In this document: piece after piece, positions 1 through 8,644 of the stretch
How the letters are laid out: every line of letters starts with the position of its first letter
Numbering within the stretch: the first letter of the stretch is position 1
NCBI GenBank assembly: GCA_963643225.1
Contig: CAVIIX010000001.1
Span: forward strand, 151,921-215,920
Length of the DNA: 64,000 nt
Reading direction: 5' to 3'
Source: UBA1258 sp963643225
Lineage (GTDB): Bacteria > Bacillota > Clostridia > Lachnospirales > Lachnospiraceae
Notes under the pieces: generated by a model
Seen by the model: only the letters and a program-made list of their open reading frames with translations
What the model was told of the DNA's origin: nothing
Databases searched by the model: none
Position numbers and translations under genes: made by a program

Positions 1-2
1 AT

Positions 3-1625
3 AGCCCGTTTGACCTTAATGGTATGGACCGGGTTATTTTTTATTTGAAGGGAAAAATAAAAGAAAATAAAAAAATCCGCATTATAGGAGACTATGATGT
101 GGACGGTATATGTTCTACATTTATTTTGCATAAAGGCTTAAGCTTTTTTAAGGCAGACTGTGATTACTGTATTCCCCACAGAATAGAAGACGGGTACGGT
201 ATCAACATTAAACTTATAAAAGAAGCTTACGAGGCAGGAAGAGACACTATCATTACCTGTGATAACGGGATTTCTGCAAAAGAACAGACAGACTATGCCC
301 ATTCTCTTAATATGACAATGCTCATAACGGATCACCATGAGGTGCCCTTTGAAACAGACGGAAATAATAAAACATATATTATTCCGGACGCTGAAGCAAT
401 TGTCGATCCTCATTTACCTGACTGCAATTATAATTTTAAGGGTATATGCGGAGCCTATGTAGCTTTTCAGGTAATCCTTGCTCTTGCAATTGATTCAGGC
501 GTTGAAAATAATAAAGACTTTATTTTATTAAAAGAGGAACTTTTAGAATTTGTTTCTTTGGCTACAGTATGTGATGTAATGGAGTTAAAAAACGAAAACA
601 GAAGCTTGGTTAAACAGGGCTTAAAATATATGGAAAAATCCAAAAATAAAGGTCTTAAGGCATTGCTTGAGGTAACGGGCATGACAGGTTTTACACTTAC
701 ACCCTATCATTTAGGCTTTGTAATAGGCCCCTGTTTAAATGCAAGCGGAAGACTTGATACTTCTCTTAGGGCAATGGATTTGTTTTTAGAAGAAGATTAT
801 GAAACAGCTTTAAAAAAAGCTGATAATTTAAAGGCTTTAAATGAAGAAAGAAAGGATATGACCATATCCGAAACAGAAAAGGCCTTTAAAATTGTTGATG
901 AATATGAAAAACTTCCTGATATTCTTGTCGTGTATCTTCCAAATTGTCATGAAAGTCTTGCAGGTATTATAGCAGGAAGAGTGAGAGAAAAATATTCACG
1001 TCCTGCATTTGTGGTAACAAAAACCGAAAATGGCTTAAAGGGAAGCGGCCGCAGCATAGAAGCCTATGATATGTTTGAAGGGTTAAATGCCTCAAATGTA
1101 AAAGGCTTACTTTCAAAATTCGGAGGTCATAAGCTTGCAGCAGGCATATCCCTTGAATCGGAAGAAAAGCTTGCTTTATTTACAAAGGCCTTAAATGAAA
1201 ATTCAAAATTAACAGAGGATGATTTCTGTGAAATTGTAAAAATCGATATGGAGCTTCCTCTTGACTACGCTTCCTTGGCACTGGCTTTGGAATTAAAACG
1301 CTTGGAGCCCTACGGCGTCGGTAATGATAAGCCCTTATTTGCTTTAAGAAGTCTTACCTTTATTTCTGGTTACCGTATCGGTAAAAATAAAAATGTCGGG
1401 AAATATAAAGTAAGGGATGAATTTGGAAGAATATACGAAATGATATACTTTGGAGATTTAGATGCTTTAGAAAATTATGTAGCTTCGATTTATGATGATA
1501 CTACCTCCTTTAATTTCCATTCCGGCAATCGTATTAACGTGGTGCTGGGGGTTTGCTACCAGCTTGATATTAATTCCTATAAAGGCAACGATTCTGCCAA
1601 ACTGATACTTAAGTATTATAGGTAA
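3..1625 (+). CDS. recJ: Single-stranded-DNA-specific exonuclease RecJ (5' end outside window)
   Basis: RecJ is a 5'-3' single-strand exonuclease of the DHH phosphoesterase family that acts in recombinational repair. The reading frame is open to the window edge: codons before the first ATG at 24 read SPFDLNG, the usual RecJ lead-in, so the true start lies upstream and about 20-40 residues are missing. Visible motifs are GDYDVDGI (metal-binding motif I), TDHHEVP (the DHH motif) and GPCLNASGRLDT in the DHHA1 part. The remaining 540 codons fit a family of roughly 560-580 residues. A hairpin follows the stop codon, so this is probably the last gene of its operon. Confidence 0.95.
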   Translation, partial: SPFDLNGMDRVIFYLKGKIKENKKIRIIGDYDVDGICSTFILHKGLSFFKADCDYCIPHRIEDGYGINIKLIKEAYEAGRDTIITCDNGISAKEQTDYAHSLNMTMLITDHHEVPFETDGNNKTYIIPDAEAIVDPHLPDCNYNFKGICGAYVAFQVILALAIDSGVENNKDFILLKEELLEFVSLATVCDVMELKNENRSLVKQGLKYMEKSKNKGLKALLEVTGMTGFTLTPYHLGFVIGPCLNASGRLDTSLRAMDLFLEEDYETALKKADNLKALNEERKDMTISETEKAFKIVDEYEKLPDILVVYLPNCHESLAGIIAGRVREKYSRPAFVVTKTENGLKGSGRSIEAYDMFEGLNASNVKGLLSKFGGHKLAAGISLESEEKLALFTKALNENSKLTEDDFCEIVKIDMELPLDYASLALALELKRLEPYGVGNDKPLFALRSLTFISGYRIGKNKNVGKYKVRDEFGRIYEMIYFGDLDALENYVASIYDDTTSFNFHSGNRINVVLGVCYQLDINSYKGNDSAKLILKYYR

Positions 1626-1631
1626 AAACAC

Positions 1632-1658
1632 AAAGGCTCCGGGTTCACCGGAGCCTTT
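1632..1658 (+). terminator. Hairpin after recJ
   Basis: Perfect 11-bp stem (AAAGGCTCCGG with CCGGAGCCTTT) and a 5-nt loop, 7 nt after the recJ stop. There is no long T-run after the stem, so termination may be weak or the hairpin may act on RNA stability. Confidence 0.6.
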
Positions 1659-1773
1659 GCTACTATGAGGGGGGAGATAGTGAGTGTTATCAACTATCTT
1701 GAAAAAAACTATAACACATATTTGTGTAAAATGTGTGAACAAATCAAAAGTTTATTAATTTTTTACAATGTGA

Positions 1774-1779
1774 TAGAAT
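1774..1779 (+). promoter_or_regulatory. Possible extended -10 promoter of priA
   Basis: TGATAGAAT supplies an extended -10 element (TGn plus TAGAAT). The matching -35 position (about 1751) is poor. The first base transcribed would be about 25 nt before the priA ATG. The same extended -10 word occurs before udk. Confidence 0.35.
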
Positions 1780-1810
1780 TATTTTGTGCGTTTTTGACGA
1801 TGGAGGATGG

Positions 1811-4039
1811 ATGAAAAATGGTAATTTTGCAAAAGTAATAATAAATATATCCCACGAAAGCGTGGACAGACCCTTTACCTACATTATTCCTGATGCACTT
1901 ATTAAGGATGTAGAACCGGGGGTTATAGTTAATGTGCCCTTTGGTGCAGGCAACAGCATAAAAAAAGCAGTTTGTGTGGAAATAACCGATGAAACGGATT
2001 TTGATGAAAATAAATTAAAATATATTGATTCGGTTTCAGAAAAGGATTTGTCGTTAAATGATTTAAGAATTTCACTTGCCTACTGGATGAAGCGAAATTA
2101 CGGTTCAACACTGATACAGGCATTGAAGACTGTTCTGCCGGTTAAAAGCAAGGTAAATGAAAAGACAAAGAAAACTGTTATACGAAGGGCTTCCTTGGAA
2201 GAAATCGATAAATACATAGAGACTGTTATAAAAAAGCGAAGCGTGGCTCAGTTACGTCTTTTATTTGCCCTTAAGGAAGAAGAAAGAATACCTAAGGAAA
2301 TATTGGATGATAAGCTTCACATCGGAGCAGCTGCCTATAAAAAGCTTGAAGAATTGGGAATTATTGAAATTTCAGAGGATACGGTTTTCAGATCTGAACT
2401 TAATCTGAAGGTTGAAAGAGATTTTTCTTTAGACTTAAGTGACGAACAAAAGGCAATTACAGAAGAAATTAAGAAGGATTTTGATAGAGGCTTAAATAAA
2501 ACCTATTTAATACACGGCATTACCGGAAGCGGTAAGACGGAAGTCTATATGCAGGTAATTGAGGATGTCGTAAAAAGAGGAAAGGAAGCCATTGTGCTTA
2601 TTCCGGAAATCGCTCTAACCTACCAGACTCTTATGCGGTTTTACAGACGATTTGGAAACAGGGTTTCCGTTATGAATTCTACCCTTTCGCCAGGTGAAAA
2701 ATACGATCTGTTTAAACAGGCAAAAGAGGGTATGCTTGATATTGTAATCGGCCCAAGAAGTGCACTTTTTACACCTTTTAAGAATTTAGGCCTTATAGTA
2801 ATAGATGAAGAGCATGAGGGTACCTATAAATCGGAAACTATGCCTAAATATCATGCACGTGAAACAGCCATTCAGCTTGCTAAGATGAATAGGGCTTCCG
2901 TTATACTTGGTTCTGCCACTCCTTCAATAGATTCCTATTATAAATGCGAAACCGGCGAATATAAACTTTTTACTTTAACGAAACGCCTTACCGGTAACCA
3001 GTTACCAAAAGTTATTGTAAGCGATTTGAGAAAAGAATTAAAGGAAGGAAATCGGTCAATATTATCAAGAGATTTACAAAAATTAATTGCCGACAGATTG
3101 TCTAAGAAAGAACAGATAATGCTTTTTTTAAACAGACGTGGTGTTGCAGGCTTTGTATCTTGCAGGGCATGTGGCTTTGTAGTAAAATGTCCACATTGTG
3201 ACGTTTCGCTATCACTTCATAATAACGGCAGATTAATATGCCATTATTGTGGATTTGAACAGGATAATTACAAGCTCTGTCCTAAATGTAATTCTAAATA
3301 TATTTTAGGCTTTAAGGCAGGAACTGAGGCAGTAGAAGAAACGGTACAGAAAATGTATCCGGGTGTACGTACCTTGAGAATGGATGCTGACACTACGAAG
3401 AAAAAAGAAAGCTATGAAAATATACTTTCTAAATTTTTGGATAAGGAAGCAGATGTTCTTATAGGAACACAGATGATTGTAAAGGGTCACGATTTTAAAA
3501 ACGTGACTTTAGTGGGCGTACTGGCTGCGGATATGTCACTTTTTCAAAGTGATTACAGAGCTCCCGAAAAGACCTTTGATTTATTAACCCAGGCCGCAGG
3601 AAGAGCAGGCAGGGGAAATAAGCCAGGAACCGTAGTGATTCAGACATATCAGCCTGAGCATTACGCTATACAGTATGCAGTCAATCAGGATTATACAGGC
3701 TTTTATGAAGAGGAAATAGGATACAGGGATTTGATGGATTATCCACCTGTTGCTCATATGCTTTCAGTGCTTGTGACAGGACAAGATGAAACGGCTGCGT
3801 TTTCTTTGGCAGAAAACCTTGTAAACCTTGTAAAGGAAAAATTTAAAATACTTGTAATAGGACCTGCACCTGCAGCTGTCAGCAAAATAAACGATGTATA
3901 CAGAGTGGCGTTTTATACTAAATCTAAGGACTATGAATATTTAATAAAAATAAAAGACTATCTTGAGGATGCTTTATCAAAAAGAAAGCAGTTTAAGGAA
4001 AGCGTATTTTTTGACTTTGATCCTCAAAACGGAATATAA
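1811..4039 (+). CDS. priA: Primosomal protein N' (replication restart helicase PriA)
   Basis: PriA reloads the replisome at stalled forks. The order is an N-terminal DNA-binding domain, Walker A GITGSGKTE, DEEH box, then a zinc-binding region with eight cysteines (CRACGF, CPHCDV, CHYCGF, CPKCNS), and a C-terminal helicase half with GTQMIVKGHDF. I chose the ATG at 1811, preceded by GGAGG at 1802-1806, over an upstream in-frame TTG at 1784; this gives 742 residues, normal for the family. It opens the run priA-def-fmt-rsmB-rlmN-prpC-prkC-rsgA, a gene order widespread in Firmicutes. Confidence 0.96.
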   Translation: MKNGNFAKVIINISHESVDRPFTYIIPDALIKDVEPGVIVNVPFGAGNSIKKAVCVEITDETDFDENKLKYIDSVSEKDLSLNDLRISLAYWMKRNYGSTLIQALKTVLPVKSKVNEKTKKTVIRRASLEEIDKYIETVIKKRSVAQLRLLFALKEEERIPKEILDDKLHIGAAAYKKLEELGIIEISEDTVFRSELNLKVERDFSLDLSDEQKAITEEIKKDFDRGLNKTYLIHGITGSGKTEVYMQVIEDVVKRGKEAIVLIPEIALTYQTLMRFYRRFGNRVSVMNSTLSPGEKYDLFKQAKEGMLDIVIGPRSALFTPFKNLGLIVIDEEHEGTYKSETMPKYHARETAIQLAKMNRASVILGSATPSIDSYYKCETGEYKLFTLTKRLTGNQLPKVIVSDLRKELKEGNRSILSRDLQKLIADRLSKKEQIMLFLNRRGVAGFVSCRACGFVVKCPHCDVSLSLHNNGRLICHYCGFEQDNYKLCPKCNSKYILGFKAGTEAVEETVQKMYPGVRTLRMDADTTKKKESYENILSKFLDKEADVLIGTQMIVKGHDFKNVTLVGVLAADMSLFQSDYRAPEKTFDLLTQAAGRAGRGNKPGTVVIQTYQPEHYAIQYAVNQDYTGFYEEEIGYRDLMDYPPVAHMLSVLVTGQDETAAFSLAENLVNLVKEKFKILVIGPAPAAVSKINDVYRVAFYTKSKDYEYLIKIKDYLEDALSKRKQFKESVFFDFDPQNGI

Positions 4040-4053
4040 ATCAGGAGGCAGTT

Positions 4054-4536
4054 ATGGCACTTAGAAAAATCAGGGAAATGGGCGATGAAGTACTTAACAA
4101 GGTATGCAAGGAGGTAACGGAAATTACTCCCCGTACCAAATTTTTAATTGATGACATGATTGAAACCATGTATGCTGCTGATGGCGTAGGCCTTGCTGCC
4201 AATCAGGTGGGAGTGCTTAAGAGAATAGTTGTAATTGATACAACCGGTGAAGATTTACACGTGCTCATTAATCCTGTTATTTTAGAAACAAGCGGAGAAC
4301 AGGAGGGCTACGAAGGCTGTTTGAGCGTGCCGGGTAAATCCGGCATTGTTAAGCGTCCAAATTACGTAAAGGTAAAGGCTTTAAACGAATATATGGAGCC
4401 CTTTGAACTTGAGGGGGAAGAACTTTTAGCCAGAGCTATTGTGCATGAATGTGAGCATCTTGACGGCCATCTTTATGTCGAAAAGGTGACTGGCGGTTTA
4501 ATCGACAATTCACAGCTTCGAGGAGAAGAAGAATAA
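4054..4536 (+). CDS. def: Peptide deformylase
   Basis: Removes the formyl group from the N-terminal methionine of new proteins. All three family motifs are present: GVGLAANQVG, EGCLSVP (metal ligand Cys89) and HECEHLDG (His131 and His135 ligands, Glu132 base). It is 160 residues, the usual length, with AGGAGG 4042-4047 upstream. It sits 3 bp before fmt, which attaches the formyl group that Def removes. Confidence 0.97.
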   Translation: MALRKIREMGDEVLNKVCKEVTEITPRTKFLIDDMIETMYAADGVGLAANQVGVLKRIVVIDTTGEDLHVLINPVILETSGEQEGYEGCLSVPGKSGIVKRPNYVKVKALNEYMEPFELEGEELLARAIVHECEHLDGHLYVEKVTGGLIDNSQLRGEEE

Positions 4537-4539
4537 TAT

Positions 4540-5490
4540 ATGAAAATAGTTTTTATGGGTACTCCTGACTTTGCAAAAAGCATTCTTGAAGCCTTGGTTA
4601 CAGCAGGGCATGAAATAACGGCAGTGTATACTCAGCCTGATAAGCCTAAGGGAAGAAGCGGTGTTTTAATTGCTCCTGCAGTTAAGGAATATGCTTTATC
4701 AAAGGGCTTTAGGGTGTATCAGCCTGAAAGAATAAAAAGAGAAGAATATGTTAAGGAATTGAAGAAAATTCCTGCAGACGTTTATGTTGTGGCGGCATAC
4801 GGGCAGATTTTGTCTGAGGAAATTTTAAACATTCCTAAATACGGATGCATAAACGTACATGGTTCAATGCTTCCTGAATACAGGGGTGCAGCTCCAATAC
4901 AGCGTTCAATTGCAGAGGGTAAAGAAACTACAGGTGTTACCATTATGCAGATGGATAAGGGGATGGATACGGGCGACATTATTTCACAATTTGAATTTCC
5001 TATTGAGGATACGGATACGGAAGCTTCGATTTATGAAAAGATGGCAGCTTATGGCTCTAAATTATTAATTTCCGTTTTAAAAGATGTTGAAGCAGGTACA
5101 GCCGTAAGAATTCCACAGGATGAAAACAGGGCGACCTATGCACCTCCTTTAAAAAAGGAAGAGGGACTTCTTGATTTTAATGCACCTGCAAGGCTCCTTG
5201 ACTGTAAGATAAGAGGCTTTCAAAACTGGCCCACAGCCTTTACTTATTATAAAGGCAGGATGCTCAAGGTGTATTTGGCAAGAGCAGTTGATAGAGTCGA
5301 TAATCCTTTAATTAAGGTTGAGGAATTAAAAAACGGCACCTTTATAGTTACGAAGAAGCATATATATATTAAAGCTTCAGACGGCGCGGTAGAACTTTTG
5401 GAGGTGCAGACCGAAGGTAAAAAGCGAATGGCTGCAATGGATTTTGCAAGAGGCCTTCACATAGAAACCGGCGAGAAGACAGATGAGTGA
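4540..5490 (+). CDS. fmt: Methionyl-tRNA formyltransferase
   Basis: Formylates initiator Met-tRNA with 10-formyl-tetrahydrofolate. The Rossmann N-terminus begins KIVFMGTPDFA, and the catalytic core shows NVHGSMLPEYRGAAPIQ with the expected Asn and His, followed by MDKGMDTGDI. A C-terminal OB-like domain closes the 316-residue protein, the normal length. The 3' end overlaps rsmB by 8 bp, which suggests translational coupling. Confidence 0.97.
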   Translation: MKIVFMGTPDFAKSILEALVTAGHEITAVYTQPDKPKGRSGVLIAPAVKEYALSKGFRVYQPERIKREEYVKELKKIPADVYVVAAYGQILSEEILNIPKYGCINVHGSMLPEYRGAAPIQRSIAEGKETTGVTIMQMDKGMDTGDIISQFEFPIEDTDTEASIYEKMAAYGSKLLISVLKDVEAGTAVRIPQDENRATYAPPLKKEEGLLDFNAPARLLDCKIRGFQNWPTAFTYYKGRMLKVYLARAVDRVDNPLIKVEELKNGTFIVTKKHIYIKASDGAVELLEVQTEGKKRMAAMDFARGLHIETGEKTDE

Positions 5491-6829
5491 AAATATAAGA
5501 GAAATTATTTTTGATACTCTTTTAATTCTTGAAACGGAAGATAAGAAAAGCCATCTTCTGATAAGAGAAGTGTTAAATAAATATGATTATCTTGATGCAA
5601 GAGATAAGGCCTTTTTTAAACGCGTAACGGAAGGCACTGTCTCTTCTTGTATTACACTTGATTATTGCTTAAACAGGTTTTCAAAAAAGGAAATAAGTAG
5701 GTGTAAGCCTAAGGTACGTGTGATTTTACGTATGAGTGCTTATCAGCTTCTTTTTATGGACCATGTGCCGGACAGTGCGGTATGTGACGAGGCAGTTAAA
5801 TTGTGCCGTAAGAAATCCCGTGAAGAATTCTGTTCCTTTATAAACGGGATTTTAAGGAATTTATGTAAGGAAAAGGAAAAGGCGCTTAACTTTGAGGAAA
5901 TTGACGACACGACTAAAAGACTCAGTGTAAAATATTCAACTCCGGAATGGATAGTAAAACTCTTTATAAAAGAACAAAAGGATGCGGAAGGCTTACTTAA
6001 AGCCATGAGCGAAATTAAGCCTGTATGCGTTCATATATGTAATGATACAGATAAGGAAGCTCTTTTAATTAAGTGGGAGGAAGCAAATATTCATTTTAAA
6101 AAGAGTGAATATGTAGACAATACTTATTTGCTTTCAGATTTTGAAGGCTTGGAAGCGGTTCCGGGATTTTTGGAAGGAAAGCTTATTGTTCAGGATGAAA
6201 GCAGTCAGCTTGCAGCATTATCAGCAGGCTTTGATAAAAAGAAAAACGCATTTTTAATTGATACCTGTGCAGCTCCAGGAGGCAAAACCTGCTTTTTAGG
6301 GGCGTTAAATAAAACAGGACATATTTTAAGCTGTGACGTAAGTGATTTAAAGGTAGACTTAATTAATGAAAATGTAGAAAGACTTTGTTTAGACAATGTG
6401 GAGACACGTGTACTTGATGCAACGGAATGTGAAGAGGGCTTAATAAATAAAGCGGATATTGTGGTTGCAGACGTACCCTGCTCGGGACTTGGTGTTTTAT
6501 CAAGAAAGAGCGATTTAAAATATAAAGTTACGCCTGAGTCCATGAAGGATATATGTGACCTTCAAAAGCATATTATTTTAAATGTCTCAAAATATGTAAA
6601 GCCCGGAGGCACGCTTATTTATTCTACCTGCACCATACATAAGGCAGAGAATGAAAAGATGGTAAAATTCATATTGGAGAATTTGCCCTTTAAAGGGGAT
6701 TCTTTGGAAGAATACGTACCAAAGCTTTTTAAAACAAAAAGAGAATGTAATTACGCAATACAGCTATTGCCAAATGCAGACCATACAGACGGCTTCTTTA
6801 TTGCAAGGTTTATAAAAAAACAGGAATAA
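5483..6829 (+). CDS. rsmB: 16S rRNA m5C967 methyltransferase RsmB
   Basis: S-adenosylmethionine-dependent methyltransferase of the NOL1/NOP2/Sun family. Residues 1-130 form the NusB-like RNA-binding domain. The catalytic half shows CAAPGGKTCFLG (SAM binding), ADVPCSGLGVLSRKSD and YSTCTIHKAENE, which carry the two cysteines used by this family. It is 448 residues. It overlaps fmt by 8 bp and ends 1 bp before rlmN, so the group is one operon. Confidence 0.95.
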   Translation: MSENIREIIFDTLLILETEDKKSHLLIREVLNKYDYLDARDKAFFKRVTEGTVSSCITLDYCLNRFSKKEISRCKPKVRVILRMSAYQLLFMDHVPDSAVCDEAVKLCRKKSREEFCSFINGILRNLCKEKEKALNFEEIDDTTKRLSVKYSTPEWIVKLFIKEQKDAEGLLKAMSEIKPVCVHICNDTDKEALLIKWEEANIHFKKSEYVDNTYLLSDFEGLEAVPGFLEGKLIVQDESSQLAALSAGFDKKKNAFLIDTCAAPGGKTCFLGALNKTGHILSCDVSDLKVDLINENVERLCLDNVETRVLDATECEEGLINKADIVVADVPCSGLGVLSRKSDLKYKVTPESMKDICDLQKHIILNVSKYVKPGGTLIYSTCTIHKAENEKMVKFILENLPFKGDSLEEYVPKLFKTKRECNYAIQLLPNADHTDGFFIARFIKKQE

Positions 6830-6830
6830 T

Positions 6831-7871
6831 ATGGAAAAGTGCGATATTAAGTCACTTGACTTAAATGAGCTTGAAAACAAAATAATTGAACTCAATTTAC
6901 CTAAATTCAGGGCTAAGCAGATTTATGACTGGCTTCATAAAAAGCTTGTAACGGATTTTGATGAAATGACCAATTTATCTCTTGAATTAAGGGATAAATT
7001 AAAGGAATCCTTTTTTATAATAAAGTGTGAGCCTGAAAGAATTCAGACATCTAAAATTGACGGAACACAGAAATATTTATTTAAGCTTCATGACGGTAAT
7101 TATGTAGAAAGCGTTTTAATGAAATATCATCACGGAAATTCCGTTTGTATTTCGAGCCAGGTAGGGTGCCGTATGGGGTGCAGATTCTGTGCTTCTACAT
7201 TAGATGGGCTGACCCGTTGTTTAATGCCCTCTGAAATGCTTGAACAGATATACAGAATTCAGGCACTTACAGGTGAAAGAGTTTCGAATGTAGTAGTAAT
7301 GGGGACAGGGGAACCCATGGACAATTATGATAATCTTCTTAAATTTATACGGCTTTTAACGGCTGCAGCAGGCCTTAACATAAGTATGCGAAATATAACG
7401 GTTTCTACCTGCGGCATTGTTGAAAATATGTACAGGCTTGCAGATGAAAATTTATCAATTACATTAGCCTTGTCTTTACATTCCGTTACGGATGAAAAGA
7501 GAAGAGAGCTTATGCCTATAGCCAATAAATATTCAATAGAAGAACTTATGAAAGCCTGCGAATATTATTTTGATAAAACAGGCAGGCGTATCACCTTTGA
7601 ATATTCTTTGGTAAGAGGCGTTAACGATACGGATGATGATGCCAGAGGATTAATCAAACTTGCAGGCAGAGCAGGGGCCCACGTTAACCTTATTCCAGTT
7701 AATCCAATCAAGGAAAGAGACTTTAAGGAAACGGAGCATCCGGAGGTAGTAGCCTTTAAAAATAAACTTGAAAAAAGCCGAATAAATGTTACTATTAGAA
7801 GGGAAATGGGCAGAGATATTGACGGTGCCTGTGGACAGCTTCGCAAGAAGGTAATGGACGAATCACATTAG
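6831..7871 (+). CDS. rlmN: Dual-specificity 23S rRNA/tRNA m2A methyltransferase RlmN
   Basis: Radical-SAM enzyme that methylates C2 of A2503 in 23S rRNA and A37 of some tRNAs. The CxxxCxxC cluster motif is visible in GCRMGCRFCAS, followed by GTGEPMDNYDN. The conserved cysteine near the C-terminus is in DGACGQL and the methyl-carrying cysteine region is VSTCGIV. It is 346 residues, a full-length protein. It lies between rsmB and the phosphatase gene with almost no spacing. Confidence 0.96.
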   Translation: MEKCDIKSLDLNELENKIIELNLPKFRAKQIYDWLHKKLVTDFDEMTNLSLELRDKLKESFFIIKCEPERIQTSKIDGTQKYLFKLHDGNYVESVLMKYHHGNSVCISSQVGCRMGCRFCASTLDGLTRCLMPSEMLEQIYRIQALTGERVSNVVVMGTGEPMDNYDNLLKFIRLLTAAAGLNISMRNITVSTCGIVENMYRLADENLSITLALSLHSVTDEKRRELMPIANKYSIEELMKACEYYFDKTGRRITFEYSLVRGVNDTDDDARGLIKLAGRAGAHVNLIPVNPIKERDFKETEHPEVVAFKNKLEKSRINVTIRREMGRDIDGACGQLRKKVMDESH

Positions 7872-7881
7872 GAGGGCAGGG

Positions 7882-8622
7882 GTGCTTAAAACATTTTGCT
7901 TAACCGATATTGGTAAAAAGCGCACAATGAACCAGGACTTTGTGTATACCCACGAAGAGCCCATTGGTAATCTGCCCAATTTATTTGTGGTCGCGGATGG
8001 CATGGGAGGCTACAACGGAGGTGGATATGCGTCTTCTTATACCGTTGAGGTCATTAAAAAAGTAGTAGAAGCTTTTCCTGAGACTAATCCTAGAAAGATT
8101 TTCGAGGCAGCCATTATAATGGCCAATCAGGAAATCCGAAAGAAGGCGCTTGAATCAACAGAGCTTGAAAAAATGGGTACAACCGTTGTGGTGGCTACAG
8201 TAATAGGAGATTTATTGCAGGTAGCTAATGTAGGCGATTCTAGAGCCTATGTGGTATCTAAAAACGATATTCGGCAAATAACCGAAGATCATTCCTATGT
8301 AGAGGAAATGATTAAGGTAGGTTCCATTGACAGAGAAAGTGCAAGGAATCATCCCAAGAAAAATATAATTACCAGAGCGGTAGGTGCCGATGAAACAATT
8401 TCACCAGACTTCTTTACGGTTAAATTAAAGAAGGGAGATTTGGTACTTATGTGTTCTGACGGCCTTACGAACATGCTTGAGGATGAAGAAATACTTATGA
8501 TTTTAAAGTCAGAAAAGGATATTGTAAGTAAGGTTGAAAAGCTTATAAAAGCCGCCAACAATAACGGTGGCAATGATAACGTAGCCGTTATTGTAATTGA
8601 CCCATACGGGGAGTCAGCCTAG
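7882..8622 (+). CDS. prpC: PP2C-family serine/threonine phosphatase (PrpC/Stp type)
   Basis: Metal-dependent protein phosphatase that opposes the PASTA kinase encoded next to it. It has the DIGKKRTMNQD motif, VVADGMGGY, NVGDSRAYV, CSDGLTNM and GGNDNVAVI, which together supply the aspartates of the two-metal site. The start is a GTG at 7882 placed 5 nt after a strong AGGAGGG (7870-7876). Length is 246 residues with no membrane segment, so it is cytosolic. Confidence 0.94.
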   Translation: MLKTFCLTDIGKKRTMNQDFVYTHEEPIGNLPNLFVVADGMGGYNGGGYASSYTVEVIKKVVEAFPETNPRKIFEAAIIMANQEIRKKALESTELEKMGTTVVVATVIGDLLQVANVGDSRAYVVSKNDIRQITEDHSYVEEMIKVGSIDRESARNHPKKNIITRAVGADETISPDFFTVKLKKGDLVLMCSDGLTNMLEDEEILMILKSEKDIVSKVEKLIKAANNNGGNDNVAVIVIDPYGESA

Positions 8623-8644
8623 TTAAATATTTACGAGGATATAT